A stretch of DNA of 64,000 bases, taken from Polyangiaceae bacterium (GTDB lineage Bacteria > Myxococcota_A > Polyangia > Polyangiales > Polyangiaceae). The notes under the pieces are model-generated. The model was given only the letters and a program-made list of their open reading frames with translations, did no database searches and was not told the DNA's origin. Made by a program: the position numbers and the translations under genes. Below, piece by piece: positions 55,906-64,000 of this stretch (within the stretch, counting starts at the first letter, position 1; each line of letters starts with the position of its first letter). The stretch is taken from contig JABTUA010000001.1 of the NCBI GenBank assembly GCA_015075635.1, positions 2,790,001-2,854,000 on the forward strand, given 5' to 3'.

Positions 55906-56931
55906 TCAGTCCAAGGGGATCCGCCGGGTGGCCGGGGCGATCCCGGCGGCGACGGCCGGCCACTCGTCGTTCAGGCTCGCGCCCTGGGTCACGAACAGGA
56001 GCGTGACCGAGCCCTGGGGCAACACGGCCGGGGCGTACGGCAGGCGGGTGCTGGCGAAGGCCGGGGCCGGGGCCCGGGTGAGCGGTCCCTCGCTCTCGAA
56101 CCGCGCCGCGAGCCCGATGCCGCTCGAGCCGTCGCTGCCCTTGCCCGTGTAGTAGATCCGGGTCACGCGCCGGCCCTCGGCGCTCGTCGCGGTGAGCGCG
56201 TCGGGATCGCCCACCCCGAGGCCGTCGAAGGGCGGGTCAGCCACCGTGTCGGCGGCGGGCTCGAGCACCGGCGCGTCGCCGAGGCGCTCCCAGACGAGGC
56301 CGTCGCTCGAGCGGGCCTCGCCGATGCGGCCGTTCACCTCGTAGAACAGCCGGTAGTCCCCGGTTGCGACCTCGACGAAACCGGGGGCGCGGGGTGCGAG
56401 GCCGCCTTCCCACGCCGCGCCGCCCGCGCTGAGCACCGCGCCCAACTTGGTGAAGCTCACGCCGTCGCTCGAGCGAGCCGCGCCGATGCCGCCCTCGGCG
56501 GAGTAGTAGAGCCAGATCTCGTCACCGATGCGCGCCGCCTCCGGTGCGTCGAGGCTCGCGCCCTCCCAGGTGGCGTCGGCCACGAGCACCGGCGCGGCGG
56601 GCACCGGCGTCTCCGAGAAGCTGCGTCCGTCCGGCGCGAGGAAGCGGTAGATGGCGGAGCTCCCGGTCTCGGTGGCCAGCGCGTACAGCGTGGTCGCTCC
56701 GAGCACCACCGCCGGATCGTCGGCGAGGACCGTCGGCTGACGGAAGTCCGAGAACTTCTTCTTCAGCACGTACGGGGCGTCGAGCCCGTCGATCTCGTCG
56801 GCTGCGAGCAGTCGGAACGGGCCGGCGAGCGCGTTCGGGCGCTCGGCGTCGGAGTCGCCGGCCTCGGTGGCGAGCGTGCCGCAGCCCAAGACCAGGACGG
56901 ACAGCAGGATGGTGGGCTTTTCGAGCGTCAT
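55906..56931 (-). CDS. Lipoprotein with beta-propeller (GH43/32-like) domain
   Basis: 341 residues from the ATG at 56931 (4-nt ATGA overlap with the FadL-like gene before). Signal MTLEKPTILLSVLVLGC with lipobox. Repeated blades carry GAARSSDGVSF and GEARSSDGLVW plus WEGASLDAPEAARIGDEIWL, as in five-bladed glycoside-hydrolase-type propellers. Catalytic acids cannot be assigned. It is likely to face outward with the outer membrane proteins of the same operon. Confidence 0.8.
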   Translation of the reverse strand: MTLEKPTILLSVLVLGCGTLATEAGDSDAERPNALAGPFRLLAADEIDGLDAPYVLKKKFSDFRQPTVLADDPAVVLGATTLYALATETGSSAIYRFLAPDGRSFSETPVPAAPVLVADATWEGASLDAPEAARIGDEIWLYYSAEGGIGAARSSDGVSFTKLGAVLSAGGAAWEGGLAPRAPGFVEVATGDYRLFYEVNGRIGEARSSDGLVWERLGDAPVLEPAADTVADPPFDGLGVGDPDALTATSAEGRRVTRIYYTGKGSDGSSGIGLAARFESEGPLTRAPAPAFASTRLPYAPAVLPQGSVTLLFVTQGASLNDEWPAVAAGIAPATRRIPLD

Positions 56932-58355
56932 TCGAACCCCAGCGAGACGGTGGCGCCCACGTTGAGGATGCTGCCGCGGGCGCGGTAGTCCCCGACGTAG
57001 TCGGCAGGGTTGTCCTTGAGCGTGATCCGGGTCGGCAGGATCGACCACTGCGCGTGCGCGTCGAAGCGGACGTTGCCGGGCAGAAGCGCGCCGGGCTCGC
57101 GCAAGACGACCCCGGTGCCGAACGACAGCACGTGCCGGTCGGTGTCCACGTAGTTGGTGATACCGCTCTGGTCCGGCACCGGCGAGCGCTCGTAGATGTA
57201 GCCAGCGCGGATCGGCACGGTCAGATCCGGGGTGACCGCGAGCCGGTACTCGACGCCGAGCTCCGGCACGATGCGATCCGTGAAGGCCGGATCCTCGATC
57301 TTGGTCGGCTTGGGGTTCGGCGGGAGCTCGATGATCCCGGGCGGGACGTTCACGTCCAGTGTTGTGCTGGAGCGGCTGACCGGGCTCTTGAACGCGGACC
57401 ACTGCACCCATTTCAGATCCAGGTTCAAGGACAGCTCGTCGATCGGGCGGAAGCTCTCGCCGAGCACCAGCTGGCGCGGGATGTAGGCGTTGACCGTGTA
57501 CGAATCCAGCGTGTAGCGCGCGGGCACCTTGATCAGCGTAGCGTCCACGGTGCCGGTCAGCTCTGCGTCCACGTCGAGCTCGATGGTGGCTTGGTGGCGG
57601 TAGACCAGGGCGAGGTCCAGGCGCTCGTGCGGGCGCACGGTGATGCCAAACTCGGGATAACGCTCCGTGGTCAGATCCGCGTCCACCTCGTGGCGCAGCT
57701 GAGAGTCGTATTCGGTCTTGTTGCCGGCGGGCAGCACGGCCGTGCCGCTGATGCCGAAAGCGCCGCGGGTCGCCGCGAGCCAGGTCATGCCGCCGCCGAT
57801 GGCGAGCCAGTCGAAGGGCCGAATCGCCAGGTTCGCCGAGATGAAGATCAGCTGCGTGCGGTTGTCGTACATCACCCAGCGCGGATCTTCCTGGCGGCTG
57901 GCGCGCGCGCGGCTCAAGCGATCGTCCGGCAGGAAAGTGGCGATCCCGAACGCGAACGGCAGAAAGCCGAAGCTGCCCGGCGCGACCAGCCCGCCGACGA
58001 TGCCGCGCACCGGATCGACCTGGCTGTCCTTGCCGTTCATCTCGAGCGCATGGTCCGCGTAGTAGTAGCCGGCGCTGATGTCGAGCCCGCGAGCGAGGGC
58101 CAGGCCCGAGGGGTTGTAGTAGTTCGCGGAGAAGTCCCGCACGTCCGCCGACACGGCGCTGCCCATGGCGGTCGAGCGCGAGCCGAGGCCGAACGTGTCC
58201 GCGGGGCTCGCCGCGACCTGCGCGCTCGCAAGGAGAACGGCCACGGCGAGCGGAGCGAGCCCGCGACGAGCGCAGCGAGTCGGCGTTGGGGGCCCGGGGG
58301 CTTGCCCCCGGGGAGGACTACGGCGGGGGTGGGCGGGCGGAGCGGTGAAAGTCAT
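56928..58355 (-). CDS. FadL-like outer membrane transport protein
   Basis: 475 residues from the ATG at 58355, overlapping the previous stop by one base (TGATG). The N-terminal ~30 residues are Pro/Arg-rich and encoded by a repeat-like GC hairpin; a hydrophobic signal (LAPLAVAVLLASAQVAA) follows at about 33-49. Then GLGSRSTAMGSAVSADVRDF and NYYNPSGLALARGLD, the FadL/OMPP1 opening, and a barrel pattern to the C-terminal Phe-Glu. It should let hydrophobic compounds pass the outer membrane. Tandem paralogue of the next gene. Confidence 0.85.
   Translation of the reverse strand: MTFTAPPAHPRRSPPRGQAPGPPTPTRCARRGLAPLAVAVLLASAQVAASPADTFGLGSRSTAMGSAVSADVRDFSANYYNPSGLALARGLDISAGYYYADHALEMNGKDSQVDPVRGIVGGLVAPGSFGFLPFAFGIATFLPDDRLSRARASRQEDPRWVMYDNRTQLIFISANLAIRPFDWLAIGGGMTWLAATRGAFGISGTAVLPAGNKTEYDSQLRHEVDADLTTERYPEFGITVRPHERLDLALVYRHQATIELDVDAELTGTVDATLIKVPARYTLDSYTVNAYIPRQLVLGESFRPIDELSLNLDLKWVQWSAFKSPVSRSSTTLDVNVPPGIIELPPNPKPTKIEDPAFTDRIVPELGVEYRLAVTPDLTVPIRAGYIYERSPVPDQSGITNYVDTDRHVLSFGTGVVLREPGALLPGNVRFDAHAQWSILPTRITLKDNPADYVGDYRARGSILNVGATVSLGFE
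58293..58312. repeat. GC-rich hairpin in the 5' part of the FadL-like gene
   Basis: CCCGGGGGC (58293-58301) pairs with GCCCCCGGG (58304-58312), preceded by GCGAGCGGAGCGAGC-type low-complexity sequence. The look is that of an intergenic palindromic repeat translated into the protein's extra N-terminus. Confidence 0.5.
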
Positions 58356-59644
58356 CAGAACTTCACCCCCAGCGCGACGCCGGTGCTCATGACGTGCCCG
58401 CCGGTCTTCACCTTCGGGTAGCCGGGGTTGTCGCTCGGGACACCCGCGCTCTTCTCGTGGGTGCGCGGCGCCAGGAACTGGTGCTGATAGACCAAGTCCA
58501 AGCGGATGGGCGGGAGCGGCTCCGCCAGCTCGATGCCGTAGCCGACGCCGACCGCGTGGCGATCGTTGTCGAAGTAGTTCGCGGCGCCGGTCTGCTCGCC
58601 CACCGGCGTCGGCTCCCAAAAGTAGCCGGCGCGGAGCTCCGCCTTGGCGTCCGGCGAGAGCTCGAAGGCGTAGGCGGCGGCGATGCGCGGAACCACCGTG
58701 TCGTGGAACTCCACCGGCTCGGGGGTGAGCGCCGCGCAGTCCGGCTGGCTGGCGGGGCACCTCACCGTCGGGCGCTGCCAGCCGTCGAAGGCGCCCCAGC
58801 GCTTGTAGGTCGCGGCGACGGCGAGGGTCCAGGGGCCGGTTCGGTGACCGACCTCGAGCTGCAGCTGTGCCGGATCGTACTGCGCCACGCCGGTGATGTT
58901 CAGGTCCGGCACGGTGAGGCTGCCGAGGTCGTTGACCTGCACCAGCACGTCGAAATCGCCGCGCAGCGTGCCGCGGTAGACCAGCCCGGCGGTGAAGTCC
59001 GGAAGGAAGTCCCAGGTCACTCCGGCGACCGGCGCGTAGGTCGCCACCAGTTGATCGTCCACGGCAGTGCCGACACGTCCGGTGGAGTCGGTGCGCACCA
59101 CCACCGTGCCGACGAGCTCCGCGAGCGCCAGCGCGCCGGCGCCGCCCCGGATGCCGTAGCCGATGTCCACCCCGCCGCCCGCCGCGAAGTTCAAGGTCTG
59201 AGCCCGATCGGTGAGCACCGGGAACTGCGCGCGCTCCGGGTAGAGCAGGCGCGCCCGCGCGATCAGCGTGCTGGGCGTGAACACACCGAGGCCGAGCGTG
59301 ACCCGATCTTCCAGGAAGCCGCCGAACGGGACGGGCAGGACGACGCCGATGGTGGTGCCGTGCAAGCTCTCCTCGTTCAGATCGCCAGGCGCGTTGGGCC
59401 CATCGGCGTACAGATCGAAGCGCGTGCTCTGCCAGCCGAAGGTGAACTCGTTGCGCTGCTCCTTGGAGAGCAGCGCCGGGTTCGCGTAGGTCGTGTCCAC
59501 GCCGCGCCCGACGGCGGTGCCGACGCCGGCCATGGCCTGGCTGCGCGGACCGAAGCCGAGCTGCTCCGCAGGCGAGGCCCGGGCGGAACCGGCCGCCGAG
59601 AGCACGCCGAGGCAGAAGCCGAAGACGACAAAGCCCGCTCGCAC
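58355..59644 (-). CDS. FadL-like outer membrane transport protein
   Basis: 429 residues from the GTG at 59644 (VRAGFVVFGFCLGVLSAAGS signal peptide); a GTG one codon earlier is possible. The mature start LGFGPRSQAMAGVGTAVGRG with TTYANPALLSKE is the OMPP1/FadL/TodX opening, and the C-terminus ends in ...GVALGVKF, a proper barrel end. First gene of a three-gene operon (59644 to 55906). Confidence 0.85.
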   Translation of the reverse strand: MRAGFVVFGFCLGVLSAAGSARASPAEQLGFGPRSQAMAGVGTAVGRGVDTTYANPALLSKEQRNEFTFGWQSTRFDLYADGPNAPGDLNEESLHGTTIGVVLPVPFGGFLEDRVTLGLGVFTPSTLIARARLLYPERAQFPVLTDRAQTLNFAAGGGVDIGYGIRGGAGALALAELVGTVVVRTDSTGRVGTAVDDQLVATYAPVAGVTWDFLPDFTAGLVYRGTLRGDFDVLVQVNDLGSLTVPDLNITGVAQYDPAQLQLEVGHRTGPWTLAVAATYKRWGAFDGWQRPTVRCPASQPDCAALTPEPVEFHDTVVPRIAAAYAFELSPDAKAELRAGYFWEPTPVGEQTGAANYFDNDRHAVGVGYGIELAEPLPPIRLDLVYQHQFLAPRTHEKSAGVPSDNPGYPKVKTGGHVMSTGVALGVKF

Positions 59645-59736
59645 CACGAAGCGGCACGATAGAGCGGAATCCCGAGCGCGGTCACCCCCGCTGTCGCCGT
59701 TGCCCGCCCCGGGGTCACGGAGTAGCGTTCGCGCGA

Positions 59737-60207
59737 GTGTTCGGCATCTCGCTGTCCGAAGTGGCCCTGATCGCGGTCGTCGCGCTGCTCGTGGTCGGCC
59801 CGCAGAAGCTGCCCTCCATGCTGCGCACGCTGGGCGAGTGGGCGCGCAAGCTCCGGCACATGACCACCCAGGTCCGTGCCCAGACGGGCATCGACGAGAT
59901 CCTGCGCCAGGAGGGCATCGACGGCGGCATCTCGGAGCTGCGCAGCCTGATCCGGGGGGATTTGGCGGCGCTGGCCCGAGGGCGCAGCCCCGCAGCCGAG
60001 CCCGAGCCCCTCGACGACCCCTACCCGCGCACGGCGGAGCTCGACCGCACCCGGGAGTACCCGCCGGAGGGACCGGACGCCGGCGGTGCGCTGGCCGACG
60101 ACCTCTGGGACGAACCCGCAGCGGACGCTCCGCCGGCCACCCTCGACGCGCCGAGTCACACCGCACCGGAACCCTCCGCCGAGGCCGAGGAGCCCGAGCC
60201 CGAATGA
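59737..60207 (+). CDS. tatB: Sec-independent translocase protein TatA/B type
   Basis: 156 residues from a GTG at 59737. The N-terminal helix VFGISLSEVALIAVVALLVV with GPQKLPSMLRTLGEWARKLR is the TatA/TatB pattern; the length and long acidic tail favour TatB. It forms the substrate-binding complex with TatC, whose gene overlaps by ATGA. Confidence 0.92.
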   Translation: MFGISLSEVALIAVVALLVVGPQKLPSMLRTLGEWARKLRHMTTQVRAQTGIDEILRQEGIDGGISELRSLIRGDLAALARGRSPAAEPEPLDDPYPRTAELDRTREYPPEGPDAGGALADDLWDEPAADAPPATLDAPSHTAPEPSAEAEEPEPE

Positions 60208-60992
60208 GCGAGGATCCCGAGGCTCACACCATGACCTTCTGGGAGCACCTCGAGGAGCTCCGCTCGAGGCTGGTGCGCGCGATCTTCGCGTTCCTGATCG
60301 GCAGCGTGGTGTGCTGGGTCTACCGCGAGCAGCTGCTCAGCTGGCTGACCAAGCCGTTCATCGACGCCTGGAACGCCGGCAAGCTCGGCGGCCACGCCGC
60401 GCTCCACTTCCCCGCCCCCGCCTCGCTCTTCGTCGCCTACATCAAGATCGCGTTGCTCGGCGGTCTGGTCGTGTCGCTGCCGATCATCCTCTACCAGCTC
60501 TGGTCGTTCGTCGCGCCGGGCCTGTACTCGCGGGAGAAGAAGCTGGCGATCCCGTTCGTGGTCAGCTCGTGTCTGCTCTTCGCCGGCGGCGGCTACTTCG
60601 GTTGGAAGGTCGCCTTCCCGGTGGCGTTCCAGTACCTGCTCGGCTTCAGCGGACCGGTCGGCGCGGAGGGCTTCGAGGTCAAGCCGACGGTGATGATCGG
60701 CGACTACATCGAGTTCGTCTCGCGCATGCTGATCGCTTTCGGCGCCGTGTTCGAGCTGCCGGTCTTGATCTTCTTCCTGAGCATCGCGGGGGTGGTGACC
60801 CACAAGCACCTGCTGAAGTTCCTCCGCTACTTCATCGTGCTGGCCTTCGTGATCGCGGCCATCATCACCCCGCCCGACGTGACCAGCCAGTTCCTCCTGG
60901 CCGTGCCCCTGGTGCTGCTCTACGTGCTCAGCATCGGCATCGCCTGGCTCGTCGACCGCAGCCGCAATCGGGCCGAAAAAGCCGAGAGTTGA
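60204..60992 (+). CDS. tatC: Twin-arginine translocase subunit TatC
   Basis: 262 residues with six membrane segments. MTFWEHLEELRSRLVRAI is the conserved TatC start; FVAPGLYSREKK and the ITPPDVTSQFLLAVPLVLLY region near the end are also typical. It is the receptor for folded proteins with twin-arginine signals. No tatA-only gene lies in the window. Confidence 0.97.
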   Translation: MSEDPEAHTMTFWEHLEELRSRLVRAIFAFLIGSVVCWVYREQLLSWLTKPFIDAWNAGKLGGHAALHFPAPASLFVAYIKIALLGGLVVSLPIILYQLWSFVAPGLYSREKKLAIPFVVSSCLLFAGGGYFGWKVAFPVAFQYLLGFSGPVGAEGFEVKPTVMIGDYIEFVSRMLIAFGAVFELPVLIFFLSIAGVVTHKHLLKFLRYFIVLAFVIAAIITPPDVTSQFLLAVPLVLLYVLSIGIAWLVDRSRNRAEKAES

Positions 60993-61077
60993 GCGGGCCC
61001 GAGGCAGTCCGGGCGGGTGCGGATTGAGCGAATGTGCCCGCCCGGGTCATACTCGGGCCTTCCTTGGGAGGTTCTGC

Positions 61078-62567
61078 ATGCGCGCGTCGCTTCGTGTCTT
61101 TCTGACTCCGGTGCTGGTGTGTTTGGTCGCGGTTGCCTGCGGTAGCGACGGTGACGGTGGCTCGAGCGGCACCGGCGGTGGCGGCGGCAGCGGCGGCGCG
61201 ACCGGCGGCGCGGGCGGCAGCGCGGCCGGCGGTAGCGGCGGTGCGAGCGGCGGCGCGGGCGGCGCGACCGGTGGCAGCAGCGGCACCGCGGGCGCGGGCG
61301 CGACGGCGGCGGCACCGCAGGCGCGGGCGGCGCGAGCGGTGGGGCCGCTGGCAGCGGTGGCGCGACCGGCGGCGCAGGCGGCGCGACCGGCGGCACCGGC
61401 GGCGCAACTGGGGGCACCGGTGGCACGGGCGGCGCAACCGGCGGCACGGGCGGCGCAACCGGCGGCACGGGCGGCGCGACCGGCGGCACCGGCGGCACCG
61501 GCGGCACGACCTGCGGCGCGAATCCGCCCGCGCTCAAGCTGACCAACGTGGGGACCAGCGTCGGCGGCTCGGCGGTCTTCCTCACCTCGCCGCCCGGCGA
61601 CAAGAGCCGTCTGTTCGTAGTGCGGCAGTCCGGACAGATCCGCATCATCAAAAACGGCACCAACGTGACCACGCCGTTCCTCGACATCACCTCGAGCGTT
61701 CAGTCCGGCGGCGAGCGCGGCCTGCTCGGCATGGCTTTTCACCCGCAATACGCCACGAACGGCCGCTTCTTCCTCTACTACACCCAGAGCGCCAGCCCGG
61801 TCGGCGACATCGTGATCGCGGAGTACAAGGTCTCGACCGGCAACCCGGACGTGGCGGGCACCGCGCAGGTGCAGAAGCTCGTGCAGATCGGCCACAGCAC
61901 CAACAGCAACCACAACGGCGGCATGCTGGCGTTCGGTCCCGACGGCTACCTGTACGCCGGCATCGGCGACGGCGGCGGCGGCGGCGATCCGTTCAAAGCG
62001 GGCCAGGATCTGAGCACGAACCTCGGCAAGATCCTGCGCTTGAACCCGGACAACCCCACGGCCTCGCTGCCCGGTAACCAGCAGGGCCTGATCTGGGACT
62101 GGGGCCTCCGCAATCCGTGGCGCTTCAGCTTCGACCGGACGCTCGGGGATCTCTACATCGGCGACGTCGGTCAGAACCAGTGGGAGGAGATCGACTTCGA
62201 GCCCAAGGGCACCGGCAAGAAGAACTACGGCTGGAGCATCATGGAGGGCACGCACTGCTACAACGCGACCAACTGCAATCAGACGGGCCTCACGCTCCCC
62301 GTCCGCGAGTACTCGCACTCGCAGGGCTGCTCGGTCACCGGTGGCTACGTCTACCGCGGCAGCGCCATCCCCTGCCTCCAGGGCTGGTACCTGTACGGCG
62401 ACTATTGCCAGGGGACCATCTGGGCCTTCCGCATGGTGAACGGCGCGGCCACCGGCAACGTCGCGCTCAACATCACCCAGTCGAGCCTGTCGTCCTTCGG
62501 CGAGGACGACAACGGCGAGCTCTACGTGCTGAGCGGCAACCAGGTCCGGCGCATCGACGCGAACTGA
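61078..62567 (+). pseudogene. PQQ-type sugar dehydrogenase lipoprotein with a one-base frameshift in the Gly-rich linker
   Basis: The ATG at 61078 (GGGAGG upstream) gives MRASLRVFLTPVLVCLVAVA and a lipobox Cys, then a Gly/Ala/Thr linker. Near 61304 the Gly-rich phase ends and continues in another frame; inserting one C between 61304 and 61305 (GCGCGAC|GGCGGC) restores a single frame to 62567. The second part (61548-62567) is a soluble aldose dehydrogenase-type propeller: SGQIRIIKNGTNVTTPFLDI, GERGLLGMAFHPQY, NHNGGMLAFGPDGYLYAGIG and NPWRFSFDRTLGDLYIGDVG. As read, the shift cuts off the enzyme (stop at 61542). It may be a sequencing slip, a phase-variable tract or a true pseudogene. Confidence 0.8.
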
Positions 62568-62570
62568 GCT

Positions 62571-64000
62571 TCACTTCGGGGTCGGGATCACGACCACGGT
62601 GTTGATCGGCCGGACGTTCTCCCCGGCCGGATAGGCGTAGCTCACGTCGCAGGTGTTGTCGGGCTGGGTCAGATCGCAGGGGTTCGACTGCCCGGCGCGG
62701 GTCTCCGGCGTTCCCCAGCCCCAGACGTAGAGGCCGAAGGGCTCCGGCGAGGTCATCTCCCGGCGTCCGTTGTTGCAGCTGCCCTGCGCCTCGAACTTGT
62801 GGCGCGACAGATCGACGCGCGTGTACTCGTAGTCGCCGCTCGAACCGATCGCCTGCCAGCCTTCGATGACACCCGCACAGTCGAGGGTCACGTTCGCGAA
62901 GCCGCTCGCGCCGCGCCGGCGAATCACCACCAGGTTGGTCTCGGGATACGTCGGGTCGGTGAAGAACACGTAGCGGTTCATGTATTGCTGGCCGGCCACC
63001 AGGCGCAGGAAGTCCGGATCGCCGTAGCCCGCCGGCGCGCCCTGATCCGAGAGCATCCCGGAGCTCGACATGTAGGTGAACACCAGGAACGGGTGGTCCT
63101 TGTCCTGGCTCTTGACCACGAACGGCGTGTCGCTCTCCACCTCGGCGACGGTGCCGAGCCCGAGCTTCTGCGGCGCGCCGGGGATCGGCGGATCGAAGCT
63201 GAGCTCCGTCCCGTCCACCGCGCCGACGAAGCGGTGCTTGCGCTTCTCCGCGAAGCCCGGCACTCGATCGCGGTAGCTCGCCACGGCATATTCGTGCCCC
63301 ATGGCGCGCACCGGCGGGATCTGCTGCTCGGAGTGATCGCTGTAGTCGGTCTCGGTCGGCAGGCGCAGTCCCAGGTGCCCCGCGAACACCCCGATGGGTT
63401 TGTCGGACTGGATGGGGCTCCCGGTCAGCTCGTCGGACTGGATGATCTCCAGCGTCTCGCCGGCGTTCAGGTGCAGCTTGCCGGCGGTGTTGGCGGGAAT
63501 CGCCGGCACGTCCATGCCCTGCTTGATGTCCGCCTTGGGCAGGATGGTCACCGTGGTGTCGTTCTCCTTGGCCACGATGGTCATGGACGGAGGGATGCTC
63601 ATGCCCTGCCAGAACGCCTGCGCGTAGGCGTTCACCGCGACGTAGTTGTTGTCCCAGGCGCTGGTCGGCAAGAGCAACGACGCGCCGGTGGTCGCGGAGT
63701 ACGCCGCGTTGTACGGCAGCATCTGGTAGGCGACGACCGGCCGATCCGTCTCGAGGTGGAAGCCCTTCGCGCGGCCGGTGCTGATGTTGAGCCCCCAGTG
63801 CACGTGCGCGTCCAGGCCCACGGCGGCCGGGATCGGACAGGCCGCCGGCGCCTGCCAAGTCCCGTGCGCGACCGGATCGTTGGCCAAGAACAGGATGGCG
63901 ACCTCGCCCGGCGGCAGCCCCGCCCCGACGTCGTAGGGCTGGTAGCTGATGCTCGGTCCGGTGCCCTTGGGCAGCGCCGCGTGCTTGCCGAGGTCGATGG
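62571..64000 (-). CDS. IgGFc-binding-type surface protein (5' part outside window)
   Basis: The frame is open from the right edge to a stop at 62571 (476 codons seen); the start lies beyond 64000. Features of IgGFc_binding-domain proteins are NISTGRAKGFHLETDRPVVA, SDKPIGVFAGHLGLRLPTE and VAKENDTTVTILPKADIKQG. These are common, large, beta-rich secreted proteins in myxobacteria; ligand unknown. A terminal part has several Cys (CNNGRREM, CDLTQPDNTCDVSY). Convergent with the sugar dehydrogenase gene, with 3 bp between the stops. Confidence 0.8.
   Translation of the reverse strand, partial: IDLGKHAALPKGTGPSISYQPYDVGAGLPPGEVAILFLANDPVAHGTWQAPAACPIPAAVGLDAHVHWGLNISTGRAKGFHLETDRPVVAYQMLPYNAAYSATTGASLLLPTSAWDNNYVAVNAYAQAFWQGMSIPPSMTIVAKENDTTVTILPKADIKQGMDVPAIPANTAGKLHLNAGETLEIIQSDELTGSPIQSDKPIGVFAGHLGLRLPTETDYSDHSEQQIPPVRAMGHEYAVASYRDRVPGFAEKRKHRFVGAVDGTELSFDPPIPGAPQKLGLGTVAEVESDTPFVVKSQDKDHPFLVFTYMSSSGMLSDQGAPAGYGDPDFLRLVAGQQYMNRYVFFTDPTYPETNLVVIRRRGASGFANVTLDCAGVIEGWQAIGSSGDYEYTRVDLSRHKFEAQGSCNNGRREMTSPEPFGLYVWGWGTPETRAGQSNPCDLTQPDNTCDVSYAYPAGENVRPINTVVVIPTPK

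Overview
The window is high-GC, densely coding DNA that most resembles a myxobacterium of the Polyangia (Sorangium/Polyangium side). The pointers are several lipoproteins with long Gly-rich spacers after the lipobox, a MopE-like protein with repeated Asp-rich metal-binding units, a MYXO-CTERM-type sorting signal, DUF4388, DUF3570/DUF4266, TIGR04552-like and IgGFc-binding-type proteins, and a sigma-54 activator with an FHA domain. The taxonomic call is inference; there is no rRNA gene in the window.

Layout. 1-3592: the start of a membrane-anchored sulfatase-type gene (minus, running off the left edge), a MopE-like lipoprotein and a clear intrinsic terminator. 3593-14282: a tRNA-Lys(UUU) gene carrying a 10.6-kb integrated element bounded by 42-bp direct repeats of the tRNA 3' half. 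All 21 of its genes are on the minus strand and most are coupled by 4-nt start/stop overlaps. They encode small DNA-binding and excisionase-like proteins, a DnaC-like helicase loader, an initiator with iteron-like repeats inside its coding sequence, many unknown small proteins, a stand-alone FtsH-type (M41) peptidase domain and, last, a tyrosine integrase. No capsid, portal or large terminase gene is visible, so it looks like a phage satellite or small integrative-replicative element.

14283-24933: lipoproteins, a DUF4388 protein, dnaE, an OmpA-like lipoprotein, a cytochrome c-type lipoprotein and an FHA-sigma54 activator. 24926-25850: an accessory patch with a 239-bp MITE-like repeat and a DUF559 nuclease gene between inverted low-complexity repeats. 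25871-28805: DUF3570/DUF4266 pair and surface proteins. 29070-36657: TIGR04552-like, DUF507, nucleotide-sugar epimerase, yicC, gmk, mtnP, a PfkB kinase and a lipoprotein. 36801-41024: one giant reading frame that looks like two secreted proteins joined at an internal MYXO-CTERM signal.

41212-52217: panD, an L,D-transpeptidase, TPR proteins, a DEAD-box helicase and a TolC-like protein. A second copy of the MITE-like repeat follows at 52215. 52526-60992: cytochrome c maturation (ccmC-like plus small partners), acyl-CoA dehydrogenase, PrsW-like protease, two FadL-like outer membrane proteins with a lipoprotein, and tatB/tatC. 61078-64000: a PQQ-type sugar dehydrogenase lipoprotein with a one-base frameshift in its Gly-rich linker, and an IgGFc-binding-type protein running off the right edge.

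The strongest candidates for something undescribed are the tRNA-Lys element (replication module with in-gene iterons, and an integrase frame that crosses the attachment core and would fuse to another element gene in the circle) and two dispersed repeat families that share a 34-bp box containing an ATG.
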